DNA of 64,000 nt, taken from positions 235,961 to 299,960 of the forward strand of contig JANQJU010000100.1 of NCBI GenBank assembly GCA_028281495.1, given 5' to 3'. A program made the position numbers and the translations under genes. Source of the stretch: SAR324 cluster bacterium. GTDB taxonomy: Bacteria > SAR324 > NAC60-12. A model generated the notes under the pieces. It was not told the origin of the DNA and ran no database searches. It saw nothing but the letters and a program-made list of their open reading frames with translations. Numbering within the stretch: position 1 is the first letter of the stretch; each line of letters opens with the position of its first letter. Positions 34,211 through 45,300 of the stretch are shown in pieces.

Positions 34211-35269
34211 TCAACTAGCTTTCACTTTATCCAATAGCTTTCCTTCGATTTGCTCCAATCCTGGAGGTACGGGTGGATACCAGTTGATATTGTCGATCGC
34301 TTCTTGGGGCCAACTTCTTTCAAAATTAGCCTTCATTTCTTCATCAAAATATTGCGATGAACCTTGAGAAGCATTGCCGTATTTTTCAGCATTGGTGAAA
34401 ATTGCTGCGTTTTTTGGGCGAGAAATGAAATTGATCCACTTATAAGCCGCTTCCACGTTTTTCGCTTTAGCAGGAATTGCAAAGGTATCAATCCATCCCA
34501 ATGCTCCCGATTTTGGAGCGACGAAGTCAATATCCGGGTTTTCACTATGCAATTTCCAACCACCGCTTTCCCAAGCCATTGCAACGTGGACTTCTCCTGA
34601 ACGCATCAATTCCAATAATGAATCTCCATTGCTCCAATAGGTCTTCACTAATGATTTACCTGCAATCAATTTGTCAGCAACTTCATTCATTAATGCTGAG
34701 TAGGCTTTTTTATCGCCGTAGAGAGCAAAGGGATCTTTACCCATAGCAAATGCCATTGCAATCAAGGTTGGACGCTTGAGACGATAGCTCACCCGTCCGC
34801 TATACATAGGATTGAGTAGATCCGCATAATCTGTTGCTTTCGCCAATTTCTTATTGACAATCAGTCCAGAAGTTCCCCACACATGAGGAACTCCATAGGA
34901 TTTTCCATCGACATTCGTGTTCTTTTTAACGGCATCCAACATGGATTGAATGAACAACTGACTCTCAATTTTATTGTAGTCAATGGCTTGATAAATTTTA
35001 AATTTGGCTTGAACCGCAGAAATCCGGTCTTGGCTAGGCTGAGCCAAATCAAATCCAGCCCCACGAGTTGCTCGCAGCTTAGCAATCATTTCTTCATTGT
35101 TGGAAAAGGTTGCTTTCACTTTGATCCCGGTTTCTTTTTCAAAAGCATCCACCACCGCTTTAGGGGTGTATCCCTTCCAGGTCAAAATATTAAGCTCTTC
35201 AGCAATCCCTGCGGTTGCTGATAACATGAGAAGTGATATGCCACTGAGAGCTGCTACAATTTTTTTCAT
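34211..35269 (-). CDS. potD: Periplasmic spermidine/putrescine-type binding protein, PotD/PotF-like
   Basis: A 352-residue solute-binding protein with a signal peptide (MKKIVAALSGISLLMLSATA, cleaved near GIA-EE). The mature start LNILTWKGYTPKAVVDAFEK and the segment WESGGWKLHSENPDIDFVAP match the SBP_bac_8 polyamine-binding group. It captures the ligand in the periplasm and delivers it to PotABC. Polyamine is the usual ligand of this gene order, but related proteins bind other cations or sugars. The frame opens at 35323; the ATG at 35269, after GGGAGTG, gives a proper signal peptide. It is the first gene of the operon, so its promoter lies in 35270-35450. Confidence 0.9.
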   Translation of the reverse strand: MKKIVAALSGISLLMLSATAGIAEELNILTWKGYTPKAVVDAFEKETGIKVKATFSNNEEMIAKLRATRGAGFDLAQPSQDRISAVQAKFKIYQAIDYNKIESQLFIQSMLDAVKKNTNVDGKSYGVPHVWGTSGLIVNKKLAKATDYADLLNPMYSGRVSYRLKRPTLIAMAFAMGKDPFALYGDKKAYSALMNEVADKLIAGKSLVKTYWSNGDSLLELMRSGEVHVAMAWESGGWKLHSENPDIDFVAPKSGALGWIDTFAIPAKAKNVEAAYKWINFISRPKNAAIFTNAEKYGNASQGSSQYFDEEMKANFERSWPQEAIDNINWYPPVPPGLEQIEGKLLDKVKAS

Positions 35270-35459
35270 GATGTCACTCCCTACTCTAAATGCAAATTGA
35301 ATGGTATTTGGCCACTGAGCCAAATTTCACGTAATGAACAATCCCTCTCTTACCTACTTTTCAAGAAAATGAAAGTAACGATTAGGTAAGAAGGTCGGGT
35401 TGACAAATTCGACCTGCTGGGTGGTTTACTCGCATAGTATATTATTAACTGATATTACG

Positions 35460-35778
35460 TGTCCGCCTTTTTGGACCTTGGCCCGACTCACCATATCGTT
35501 GAAATGAAGCTTTTGAATCCTTTTCAAGCGTGGGATCGGACTCACGAGGTGTTATTGAGTGATCATTTCAGTATACATCTGATGAATTGCACAAGTGGTC
35601 GAAGCACGAGGTGTTAACGGATGCAGACCGCTGGATCTATTTCATGCGAGAAGGCCAAGAGTTGGATGATGAAAATCTCCCCGAAAGTTTGCAAACCCCG
35701 GAGATAAGGAAAGCGATGAAAGTATTAAAAACGATCCGTGGGTTGGCTGATTTGGTTTGGAGGACCAAACCGCGATGA
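35460..35778 (+). pseudogene. Frameshifted Rpn/PDDEXK-type nuclease remnant
   Basis: Two frames together give the C-terminal half of an Rpn (PD-(D/E)XK transposase-like) protein. The first reads VEMKLLNPFQAWDRTHEVLL and SDHFSIHL, the second ELHKWSKHEVLTDADRWIYF and MREGQELDDENLPE, with the switch near 35580. The catalytic N-terminal part is missing. A single-base change broke the frame, and no start is left. The complete relative at the right edge of the window shows what the intact family looks like. Confidence 0.65.
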
Positions 35779-35786
35779 ATGATTTT

Positions 35787-36233
35787 TTATACGCTAGAGA
35801 CTCTGTTGCCCAAACTGAACAACACAATGGCAATGATAGCAGCCAGCAAGGCCATCCAATGGTAAGTGTTGAAAGCTTCTTTGAAGAAGAAAACACCCAC
35901 ACCAAGGGATGTAGTAATGATCGATAGCACCGCATAGAGGGTGTAATACGAGGCTCCATATCGGGTATAGAGTAAATTAAAGCCGAGGTAGGTAAGAAAT
36001 AAGCCAATCCCACTTAAAATGGCCCAGCCGCCATTTTGAGCAATGACCTTTTGATAGTTAGCGGTTCCAAATAGAGGAGTTCCAAGTAGAGTGAGAAGGA
36101 CACAAACAATAGCGGCGACGGAAATGAAGGCAAAGGGGTTGTCCATACCCAGTGCTTTTTTTTGACCGAGTGCAAACATGGCATTTCCCATGGCTGCGAT
36201 GAGTGCAAATGCAATAGGAATCATCAAATTCAT
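35787..36233 (-). CDS. Half-size EamA/DMT-family membrane transporter
   Basis: A 148-residue protein with five hydrophobic spans, matching one EamA repeat (…ILSGIGLFLTYLGFNLLYTR…YYTLYAVLSIITTSLGVGVFFFKE). Half-size members must pair to form the ten-span drug/metabolite transporter fold. The ATG at 36233 (MNLMIPIAFALIAAMG) has AAAGGA four bases upstream and is preferred over the ATG at 36257. The substrate is unknown. It is surrounded by remnants on both sides but is itself intact. Confidence 0.82.
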   Translation of the reverse strand: MNLMIPIAFALIAAMGNAMFALGQKKALGMDNPFAFISVAAIVCVLLTLLGTPLFGTANYQKVIAQNGGWAILSGIGLFLTYLGFNLLYTRYGASYYTLYAVLSIITTSLGVGVFFFKEAFNTYHWMALLAAIIAIVLFSLGNRVSSV

Positions 36234-36297
36234 ATATCCTTTCGACAAGTGTGGCATCGGATTGACGGGGGTTTGGAATTGGGTTTTATACCAATAA

Positions 36298-36474
36298 ATG
36301 ATGCGAGGGTCATTGGATCAGTTGGCTTCTTCAAAGACTATCTTAGGAATCGATTTGGCAAAAAATTTGTTTCAACTGCATGGAGTGACGAGTGATGGCC
36401 GATCTGAAAAACTCATCGTACTTGAAGAGGTGACTCCGAAACATCCAGTTCCACTCAAAAAAGAGGACTTATGA
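36298..36474 (+). pseudogene. IS110-family transposase N-terminal remnant
   Basis: The 58-residue frame includes KTILGIDLAKNLFQLHGVTS, the start of the DEDD transposase domain of IS110-family elements (first catalytic Asp in GIDLAK). After about 35 residues similarity ends, and the frame closes on the ATG of the next gene. No IS ends or other catalytic residues are nearby, so it is a scrap. Confidence 0.75.
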
Positions 36475-36725
36475 AATGGTCAACGATTCGACAAAAACAC
36501 CCCAACAAATTCATCCTTCTAGGGGATCTCATTGAAGAACCCATTTCCACCACCCAATCTCAGATTGTGGAAGGCAAGATCTTAGCGGTGAGCGATAGCG
36601 GAAAAGAAATCCGTCAAAAATATCGAAAATACAAAAATGAAGGAATCAATGTGCTGTACGCTTTACCCACGACACCACCGGAATTCATTGTGGAAAATGT
36701 TCCCTTAAAAGGCATCCTTCGATGA
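36471..36725 (+). CDS. Small hypothetical protein coupled to a retropepsin-like gene (84 aa)
   Basis: I do not recognise the family. The 84-residue soluble protein (MKWSTIRQKHPNKFILLGDL ... PPEFIVENVPLKGILR) starts with AAGAGG five bases before its ATG. Its stop overlaps the ATG of the next gene (ATGA). Small partners of this kind are often seen before clan AA aspartic proteases, which gives context but no function. Because the partner gene is broken, this one may be decaying too. Confidence 0.55.
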   Translation: MKWSTIRQKHPNKFILLGDLIEEPISTTQSQIVEGKILAVSDSGKEIRQKYRKYKNEGINVLYALPTTPPEFIVENVPLKGILR

Positions 36726-37047
36726 AGTTCGAATGGAAAGAAGGACTCATTTGGCTTTCGGTGGGACTCGTTTATGAGAAGCAACTTTATCAAGTAGACG
36801 TTGTATTTTAGACACTGGTTCGGTCTCCACAGCCTTTGATATCGATTCGGTAGATTTCAATTATCGAAAGCCTGCTGCGATCAAACGCCTCTATGGAATC
36901 GGAGGAGGCACCCAAGAAGTCGTCAGTCAACAGGTCGAAAAATTAACAATGGGAGAAATGGAACTCAACAATCTGGAGGTTGAATTTGGAGACCTTGAAG
37001 TTGAATTAGGGGTCAATGGCTTCATAGGAAACGACGCGTTGAGCTAA
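36722..37047 (+). pseudogene. Frameshifted retropepsin-like (clan AA) aspartic protease
   Basis: The first frame gives MKFEWKEGLIWLSVGLVYEK and ends VDVVF-stop at 36809-36811. In the neighbouring frame the sequence continues as LDTGSVSTAFDIDSV, with the catalytic D-T-G of retropepsin-like proteases, and runs to GVNGFIGNDALS-stop. A missing base near 36806-36809 explains both. About 108 residues are recoverable, the normal length of small bacterial clan AA proteases. Sequencing error is the other explanation. Confidence 0.7.
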
Positions 37048-37296
37048 TTTATCCTCACTATCGATTTTTTTAACCAAGAGCTGATTTTTCAAACGAAAAC
37101 TTAGGAAACGCACCGTCATCACGATTTCTGAGATTTCTCTATACTATTTTTGCATTCAAAGCCGCCTCTAATCGATGCTTTCGAATAAAAGCATCTCAAA
37201 AAATCTAACAAATTAGTATAATAGGCTGCTAATAAAATATACTAAATCTACCGTTAGATAAAGCATATGAAGAAGAACGTTATGAATAGAATCAGC

Positions 37297-37325
37297 TTGA
37301 CGTTAATATTCGTGATAACTATATA
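37297..37325 (+). promoter_or_regulatory. Candidate sigma-70 promoter, distal
   Basis: TTGACG, exactly 17 bp, then TATATA. It lies about 610 bp upstream of the NRPS start. A long leader would result if it drives the NRPS. Confidence 0.35.
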
Positions 37326-37837
37326 GCCTAGCAGATAGTCAATGTATGAAGTTGGATTCACTACAACTGAATCACTAGGTGTTGAGACTCTTAAGGACGT
37401 CAAGAAGCTACGAAATGGATGGTTGCAAATGACCATGCATTCAAAGCCATAGTACTATTCACAAACAATAAGGTTGAAGTGCATCGGTGAATTGGGCCAA
37501 TGACAATAGTATTTTTGGCTTGTTCCCTGTTTTCAGCCAGCAGGATTTTTATAAAAATCTTTTCATAACTATAAAATTAAAGTTCTGCCATAGAAATGAA
37601 TGTGATGTACTTAACTTAATCTTTATACTACCTATTTGGATCTGAATTTCTTCCTAAGGTAGTGGTTCAAGCGTTATTCCATCGTTCGACATGGTTGGTT
37701 TGCCATTGGCTTTACCAACAGAGGTATATGTTTCTTTAAGAAACACTAACTCATAGGCATCCCAAAATCTTTTCATTCCTCACTTTGTACCGATATCAAC
37801 TATCGTGCCTCAAAACTCCCCGAAAACACTAATTGAC

Positions 37838-37843
37838 TATAAT
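37838..37843 (+). promoter_or_regulatory. Candidate -10 box, proximal to the NRPS
   Basis: A perfect TATAAT lies 93 bp before the NRPS start codon, but no convincing -35 box stands 16-18 bp upstream. An activator-dependent promoter would look like this. Confidence 0.3.
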
Positions 37844-37860
37844 TACTAATTTTTTCAAAC

Positions 37861-37935
37861 GATATCCCAATAGGAGGACATCTTATCCCTCTGTAATTCT
37901 ATATACGGAGGTATCTCAATAGGAGGAGGATTTTT
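37861..37935 (+). promoter_or_regulatory. Duplicated Shine-Dalgarno leader of the NRPS
   Basis: TATCCCAATAGGAGGA (37863-37878) is repeated as TATCTCAATAGGAGGA (37912-37927), 49 bp apart, with ACGGAGGT between. The second copy extends to AGGAGGAGGA and stands six bases before the ATG at 37936. Only this last site can serve the start; the upstream copies may act as standby ribosome sites. Confidence 0.65.
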
Positions 37936-40900
37936 ATGCCAGAGCAATTGATTTACTATGAACTCTCTGAAGCACAATTGGGGATTTGGTATGATCAAAA
38001 TAATATTTTAGGAAGCACCAATTATAATATTGGTGAGTATATCGTCATTCCTGACCAGCTTGATCCGGTGCTCTTCAAAAAAGCGTTGGTCGAGGTTTAT
38101 TCGCAGCTCAAACTTCCTCGTTTCCAACGGGTGGGCACTGAAGAGACGCCACGACAGGTCTTTGATTACCAGAATCATGATCCTTTGATGCAGTTGGATT
38201 TTTCCAAAGAGGACGACCCGGAAAGGCGGGCTTTGGAATGGATGGAGCGGAACCTCAGGACACTCTTTGATCTGACCGAGGGGGAACAGTTAATCCGGGA
38301 TGCATTGATCAAGATCGGACCACGTTGTTTTTATTGGTATCACTGCTTTCACCATATGGCCGTCGATGCCTATGGAGTCAACCTCGTGGCACAGGATGTC
38401 GCCGGGGCCTATACCGCCCTGCAGAAAGGGGAAACATGGCCTCATCCTAAAAACCGTGTCTATTTTCATTACTTGGAAGAAGAGTCCCGCTATCATGCTT
38501 CTGCTGCATATGCCAAGGACCGTGAATACTGGCTGACCAAATTGAGCGGACGGCCTGAAGCGACGTCTCTGACCGTCAAGGGGCATGCTTCTCTTCCTGA
38601 AGAAGGGTTTATTCGGGAACCCTGTCATTTAAACCAGGAACATTCCGATGGACTTCGCAGGATCGTTGAAGAGACAGGCAGTAGTCTTACCCAACTTTTC
38701 AATGCAATTGTCGGTGCATACGTATACCGGATGACCGGTGTTGAAAGTTTCCTGCTGGGGTTTCCTGCCACGGGACGTATGAGCAGGGTTTCCCGTCAAG
38801 TTGCTGGAATGACGGCCAATATATTACCCCTTATGATTGAGGTATCATCAAACACGACCATGAGGGACCTGACGACAGAAATTGGACGTCAGATACAACC
38901 TCTATTGCGTCGGCAACGCTACCGGTTGCACGAAATACGCAGAGACCAGAAATTACGTCCCACTGACCCTAATTTTTTTGGGGTGACTGTGAATGTCATG
39001 CCCTTTGATTATGTCCTGCGGTTTGGTGAAACAGAAGCGACCAACGTGAATCTTTCCACGGGAGTTATCGATGATATTTCCATTTCCATATACAAACCGT
39101 CGGATGACAATCCCATCAATATTTTTATCGATGCCAATCCGGCTCTCTATACAAAACATGAGCTGGCCGCACACAGTAAACGCCTCATTCGGTTAATCGA
39201 ACAGACCATTGAACAATTTGATATTCCCGTCGCTGAAATAGATATGATTTCAGCCGAAGAAAAACAGTACTTCCAGCAATGGAACGCGACGGATCGAGCG
39301 TATCCAAAAGAAGAAACCATTGTGGATCTGTTCGAATCTCAGGTCCGTAAGACTCCCCATCACACCGCCGTTGTTTTCCAGTCGCAGCACCTCAGTTACG
39401 TCGAACTCAATAAGAAAGCCAACCAGTTGGCGCGTCATCTTTTGCAACGTCAAGGTTCAGAAAGTCTCTCGAATCAATGCATCGGAATCTGTGTTGAACG
39501 CAGCTTGGAAATGATCATTGGGTTGCTGGGCATTCTCAAGGCCGGGGGGGCTTATGTGCCGCTCGACCCGGATTATCCATCGGAGCGACTTGCTTTAATG
39601 GTAGAAGATAGCGGGATGGACCTGTTGCTCACACAGGAACGTTTGACTGCATCTCTGCCGAAGACCCAAGTACACACGATTCTTCTGGATGGGGAGTTGG
39701 ACGGAATAGCCAAGCAATCTGACAGCGATTTGGATATTGCGCGTGCTTCAAATGATCTTGCTTACGTCATCTATACTTCGGGAGCTACTGGACAGCCGAA
39801 AGGGGTACTCATCGAGCATCGGAGCGTTGTCAATGTCCTGTGCCATTATGGAGCACAGCTTTCTGTTGCTCGGGGGACGCATATTCTGTTGACAAGCAAT
39901 TATGTTTTCGACGCAAGCGTTGAGCAGATATTCGGTGCGCTCATTCATGGCGGCACTCTGTTTTGCATTCCCAAATCCACTTTATTGAGCGAATCGGATT
40001 TCATCGATTATGTTGAAAAGCATCAAATTCATATTATCGATCTTGCGCCAGCGTTGTTACAAAAATTGGTTGGAAACCACGATCCGTTGAAATCGGTTCA
40101 AGCCGTGATTTCAGGAGGGGAAAAGCTCGAACAGTCGCTGAACGATGCACTCATTGCGAAAGGATACCGGCTGTACAATCACTATGGTCCGACAGAAACT
40201 ACCATTGAGGCTTTGGTTTTCCAGTGCGATGACGGCAAGGTCTCCCTGGGGCGACCGATTCAGAATGTTCAGTGTTATATTCTAGACAAAACCGGCCATC
40301 TTCTTCCTATGGGTGTTTCTGGTGAGTTGCATATTGGAGGCGCAGGATTGGCCCGGGGTTATCTCAATCGACCCGAGCTCACCACCGAGCGGTTTATTAA
40401 ACATCCTTTCAGCCACGATACCACCGCTCGTATCTACAAGACTGGAGATCTAGCCCGTTGGTTGCCCGATGGTACCATCGAATATCTTGGACGCACGGAT
40501 CACCAAGTCAAATTGCGGGGCTTGCGTATCGAACTGGGGGAGATCGAAGCCGGGATCAGTAAGCATCCTGCTGTTCGGGAGGCTGCGGTTATCCTTCATA
40601 CCAGTGAGGAACGGAAACGCCTGATAGCCTATTACACCTCGGACGAGAGCAACCTGGATCTGCATGCTTGGCTGGGTCGGAGCCTGCCGGATTACATGGT
40701 TCCAGCCCGATTCATACATCTGGATACGATGCCTCTGACGTCAATTGGCAAAATAGATCGTCAAGCGCTTCCGGAACTAGCAACAGAGGGAGACGCAGAG
40801 GAATACGTTCCACCACGAACCGGGAAGGAGCGCAAGTTGGCCCATGCCTGGTCCCAGGTGCTGAAACGGGAGCAAATTGGTATCAACGACAACTTTTTTG

Positions 40901-42390
40901 AATTGGGCGGCGACTCCATTCTGAGCATTCAAATCGTAGCCGCAGCCCGGGCGGTGGGGCTGCATCTCACCCCCAGGGATCTGTTTCAACACCAGACCAT
41001 TGCCGAGCAGGCATTGGTTGCTCGGTCCGAATCCGGTGTCCGTGCGGAACAAGACAGTGTGGTCGGGGAAATCCCCCTTCTGCCCATCCAGCAAGATTTT
41101 TTTGAATGGGAGTTTCTGGATCGCAATCATTTCAATCAATCTGCCGTGGTGCGCATTTCCACGACGGTTCCCTCTAAATATCTACGTAAGGCATTTGAAA
41201 AAATCATTGAACATCACGATGCCCTGCGTATGCACTATAACCGGGAGGAGGGTCGTTGGCGACAGTACAACGCCGCATATGCTCAGGACGAAAAGGCCCC
41301 TTTCCACATGGAAGACATACGCGGAGTGGAGCAACATGAACAGGCAACTAGGATTGAAGAAATCTCCGCATTCTATCAGGGGAGGTTGGACATCGAAGCC
41401 GGTCCTCTGCAAGCACTCGTTCTTGTGGAAACTGGCGATAATGAGAACGTTTTGTTCTGGGTGATCCATCATCTCGTGGTGGATGGCGTATCCTGGCGCA
41501 TCCTGTTGGAAGATCTGGAAACGCTTCTGCTCCAGCAGACCCAAAACAAGTCGATGCAACTGCCTGCTAAAAGCAGTTCCTACAAACAGTGGTCGGAGCG
41601 GCTTCAGGGTTACGCTCAAAGTGATGTGATCCGCCATGAACATTCTTTTTGGAACGCCCTCCCAGAACCACCCCACCTGCCCATGGACACTCCGGATGGG
41701 CTTAACCGTCTTGTCGACCAGGTCAGTGCCACCTTCACGCTCGATGAAGACCAAACCAGTCGACTATTGAACGACATCCACGGTGCCTACAACACCCGAA
41801 TCAATGATGTATTGCTATCCGCTCTGACACAGGTTTTCTGCGAAGAGTGCAATGGCGAGGCATTTCAACTGGCGCTGGAAAGGCACGGTCGGACTGACTT
41901 GTTCCCCGATATCGATTTGAGCCGCACAGCCGGTTGGTTTACTGTCATCCATCCGCTCCACTTGGTGTTGCCACCTCAGCGCGATCCGGGGTCGATTCTC
42001 AAAAGCGTTAAGGAGCAACTGCGTGCTGTGCCACAGGAGGGCTTGGGGTTCGGTCTTTTGGCACACTTTTGCAAACCGCGTTTGAGACAAGTAACACCGC
42101 CCCTGCTTTTCAATTATCTTGGGCAGTTTTCCGAGGATGGCTCCGACGACCAACAGAGCATTCTGTCGGGATTTGAGCTGAAGGGCTCCGATAGCCCCAA
42201 CAACGATGAAAGGGAACGCAATCACATTCTGGAGATCAATGCCTTGATCCGGGAAGGACGTCTGGTCCTTATGTGGAGTTATAGCCAACAGCAATATCGT
42301 CAGGAGACTATCCAGCGTCTTGGCAATGCCTATTTGGATCATCTCCAAACGGTCATTCAACATTGCCAACAGAAGGGAAATTTTGGCTAT
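37936..42390 (+). other. NRPS module 1 (C-A-T-E), probable basic residue, D form
   Basis: C1 (residues ~1-440, HHMAVDA at 139) resembles the first C domain of EntF-type synthetases, so it may take an acyl or aryl starter from another protein. A1 (~455-940) has code DAEDIGHIEK. Acidic residues at pocket positions 239, 278 and 331 suggest Lys, Orn or a similar base. T1 Ser is 994. E1 (~1040-1480, HHLVVDG at 1178) would convert the residue to D. The A3 core motif is TSGATGQPKG, slightly unusual. Confidence 0.8.
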
Positions 42391-45300
42391 AGCCCTTCGG
42401 ATTTTCCTCTAAGCGAACTGAAACAAAATGAACTGGATGCACTGAGCGCAACCTATGGCCGGAACATTGCGGATATCTATCCCTTGAGTCCTATGCAACG
42501 GGGCATGCTCTTTCACGCGCTGTATGCGCCCGAAAGTGGCAACTATTTTGTCCAGCTGCACTTCAGGCTGAGGGGACAACTCGACCCCGAAGTCTTTCAT
42601 CAAGCATGGGAAAAACTGTTGGAACGGCATGGAATCCTACGCACCGCCTTTTTGCATCAGCGCGATGAGATGCTTCAGATCGTTCATAAACAGGTGACGT
42701 TGCCTTGGAACAGTGTGGATTGGCGCGAGCTTGATTCCCAGCAGCAGAAAAAAAAGTTCCAGGACATGTTGATTCGGGAACAAGAGGTAGGCTTTCAATT
42801 GGATCAGGCGCCACTGATGCGCTGCACATTGATTCGACTGAGCGATGACAGCTACCGGTTCGTACTGAGCAACCACCACATTCTGATGGATGGTTGGAGT
42901 ACGCCCATCATGTTTCTAGATGTGCTCGAAGCGTATCAGGCCATTTTAGAAAACCGCACCTCTAGGCGACCGCGCCTCCCTCCTTATCGCACCTATATCG
43001 CATGGCTTCAGCAACAGGATCATGCCGCTGCCGAACATTACTGGCGACGATTGCTCCAGGGTATCAGGACCCCAACCCAGGTATTCACAGGAAAACAGGA
43101 ACAGGCGCGTGGTAATTACAAGGAACTGCAATATGAATTCAGTGTCGAGGTCGCCAAGAAAATGCGCCAATTCAGCAACCGGCACCACGTGACTATCAGC
43201 ACCTTGATGCAGGGAGGGTGGGGCCTGCTTCTGCTGCAATATTGTGGGGAAAAACAGGCGCTGTTCGGGACCACGGTTTCCGGAAGAAATATTGAATTGG
43301 ATGGAGTGGAAGGGATGCTCGGACTGTTTATCAACACGCTTCCCCTGCGTGTGGATGCCCACGAGTGCACGGCTGAGACTTTTTTGCGCACCCTCCAAGA
43401 TCAACATCAGGAGAGCAATCAATACGCCTACAGCGCTTTGACCGACATTCAATCCTGGAGTGATATCCCTGCGGGAACGCCTCTGTTTGAAAGCATTCTG
43501 GTGTTTGAGAACTACCCCATGAAAGATGTACTGCATCAGCCTGGGTTCTCATTCACGGTGGATGATGTCGTCGGCGAGGAGCGGACCAACTACCCCTTGA
43601 CCCTGGTGGTTTTCCCGGAAACTCAGCCTGTTGTTAAATTGAGCTACGACTGCGACCGTTTCAGTCACGATGAGATTCAAAGAATGCTGGGACATCTGGA
43701 AATGCTGATCCACGGATTGGTCCGTCAACCGGAGCAAAGCATTACCACCTTGCCCCTCTTGACCCAGGCAGAACAGTTGCAGCTTGAGGCATGGAACGCC
43801 ACGGATACCATCTATTCGACCCATCCGACCGTCATTGATCTATTTGAAGCCCAGGTACAGAAAACCCCCCATCACACGGCGGTGGTCTTTGAATCACAAC
43901 ACCTCACTTATACCGATCTGAACCGGAAAGCCAATCAAGTGGCGCATTACCTGCGGCAACAGATCGGAACCCATGACCTCACGGACCGACGCGTGGGCCT
44001 CTGTGTCGAGCGCGGTATGGAATTGATCATCGGCCTGCTGGGTATCTTCAAGTCCGGGGCTGCCTATGTTCCGTTGGATCCTGATTATCCTCAGAAGCGG
44101 CTGGCGTTCATGCTGGAAGACAGTGGGGTCGATCTGCTTCTCACCCAGGAACGCCTGCTCGAAAAATTGCCACAAACAGCAATCCCTTCTGTTTTGTTGG
44201 ATGAGGTGTGGAGCGAAATTGCTCGGCAGAAGGACAGCAATCTCAAGATCACCAGAGCACCCGAAAGTTTGGCTTATGTCATCTATACCTCAGGGTCCAC
44301 AGGCCTTCCCAAAGGCGTGATGCTGGAACATCGCAACTTGGTCAACGTGATCCAGTGGCATGCTGAACGCTTTGGAATCACCAAGCGTGACAAGGTTTTG
44401 CAATTTTTCTCGTGTGCGTTTGATGTTTCCCTCTCGGAAATATTCATGGCCCTGACCGGGGGGGCTGAACTCGTCCTGATTCATCATCAGGTCACGAGCA
44501 ATCCGGATGCGCTGCACGCATTGGTCGAGGCCAGCCGCGTGACGGTAATGCTTTTGCCGCCGACATTCTTACGCCTGTGTGCCCAAAGGGAATTCAGCAC
44601 GTTACGCGTGTTGATTACTGGGGGGGAAAATGTCCATGAAGACGATGCGCGACACTATGGACAGCACTACGAATATTACAATGCCTATGGACCCACCGAA
44701 GCCGCCATTTGCACCTCGGCTCACCGAATCGATCCTGCTGACGCGGCATCCTGGAAAGGCAACATTGGACGCCCCAATGCCAATACCCAAATCCACATTC
44801 TCAATGCCAATCTTCAATCTCTGCCCATTGGGGTTGCCGGGGAGTTGTATATCGCTGGCGCAGGGTTGGCTCGTGGTTATCTGAACCGTCCCGAACTCAC
44901 CACCGAGCGGTTTATCCCAAACCCTTTCAGCAATGATCCCGCGGATCGCCTTTACAAAACCGGGGACCGGGCTTGTTGGCTACCCGACGGAACCATTAAG
45001 TACCTGGGACGCACGGATCGCCAGATCAAATTGCGCGGTTTCCGCATCGAACTGGAAGAAATCGAAGCCGTTATTCGTCAAGAGTCCCGGGTGGAGGAGA
45101 TCGCCGTTGTTCTCCACAACCATAAGGACCAGAAACACCTGATTGCCTATTATACGGCAAAGGAACGTGAGCCGAACCTGCGGTCGCGGCTCGGTAACGT
45201 CCTGCCAAACTACATGGTTCCCGCTCAATTTATCCAGTTGGAGACGATGCCACTGACAGCCAATGGAAAAATTGACCGCCAGGCGTTGCCTGAACCGGAG

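Larger units (their letters stand above)
37048..37935. other. NRPS upstream region
   Basis: An AT-rich stretch of 888 bp with no gene of any size. A 36-codon frame (37342-37452) lies just behind a good promoter-like sequence but has no ribosome site. The last 75 bp contain repeated Shine-Dalgarno-like sequences. It marks the left edge of the more GC-rich NRPS gene and is the likely place for its regulation. Confidence 0.5.
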
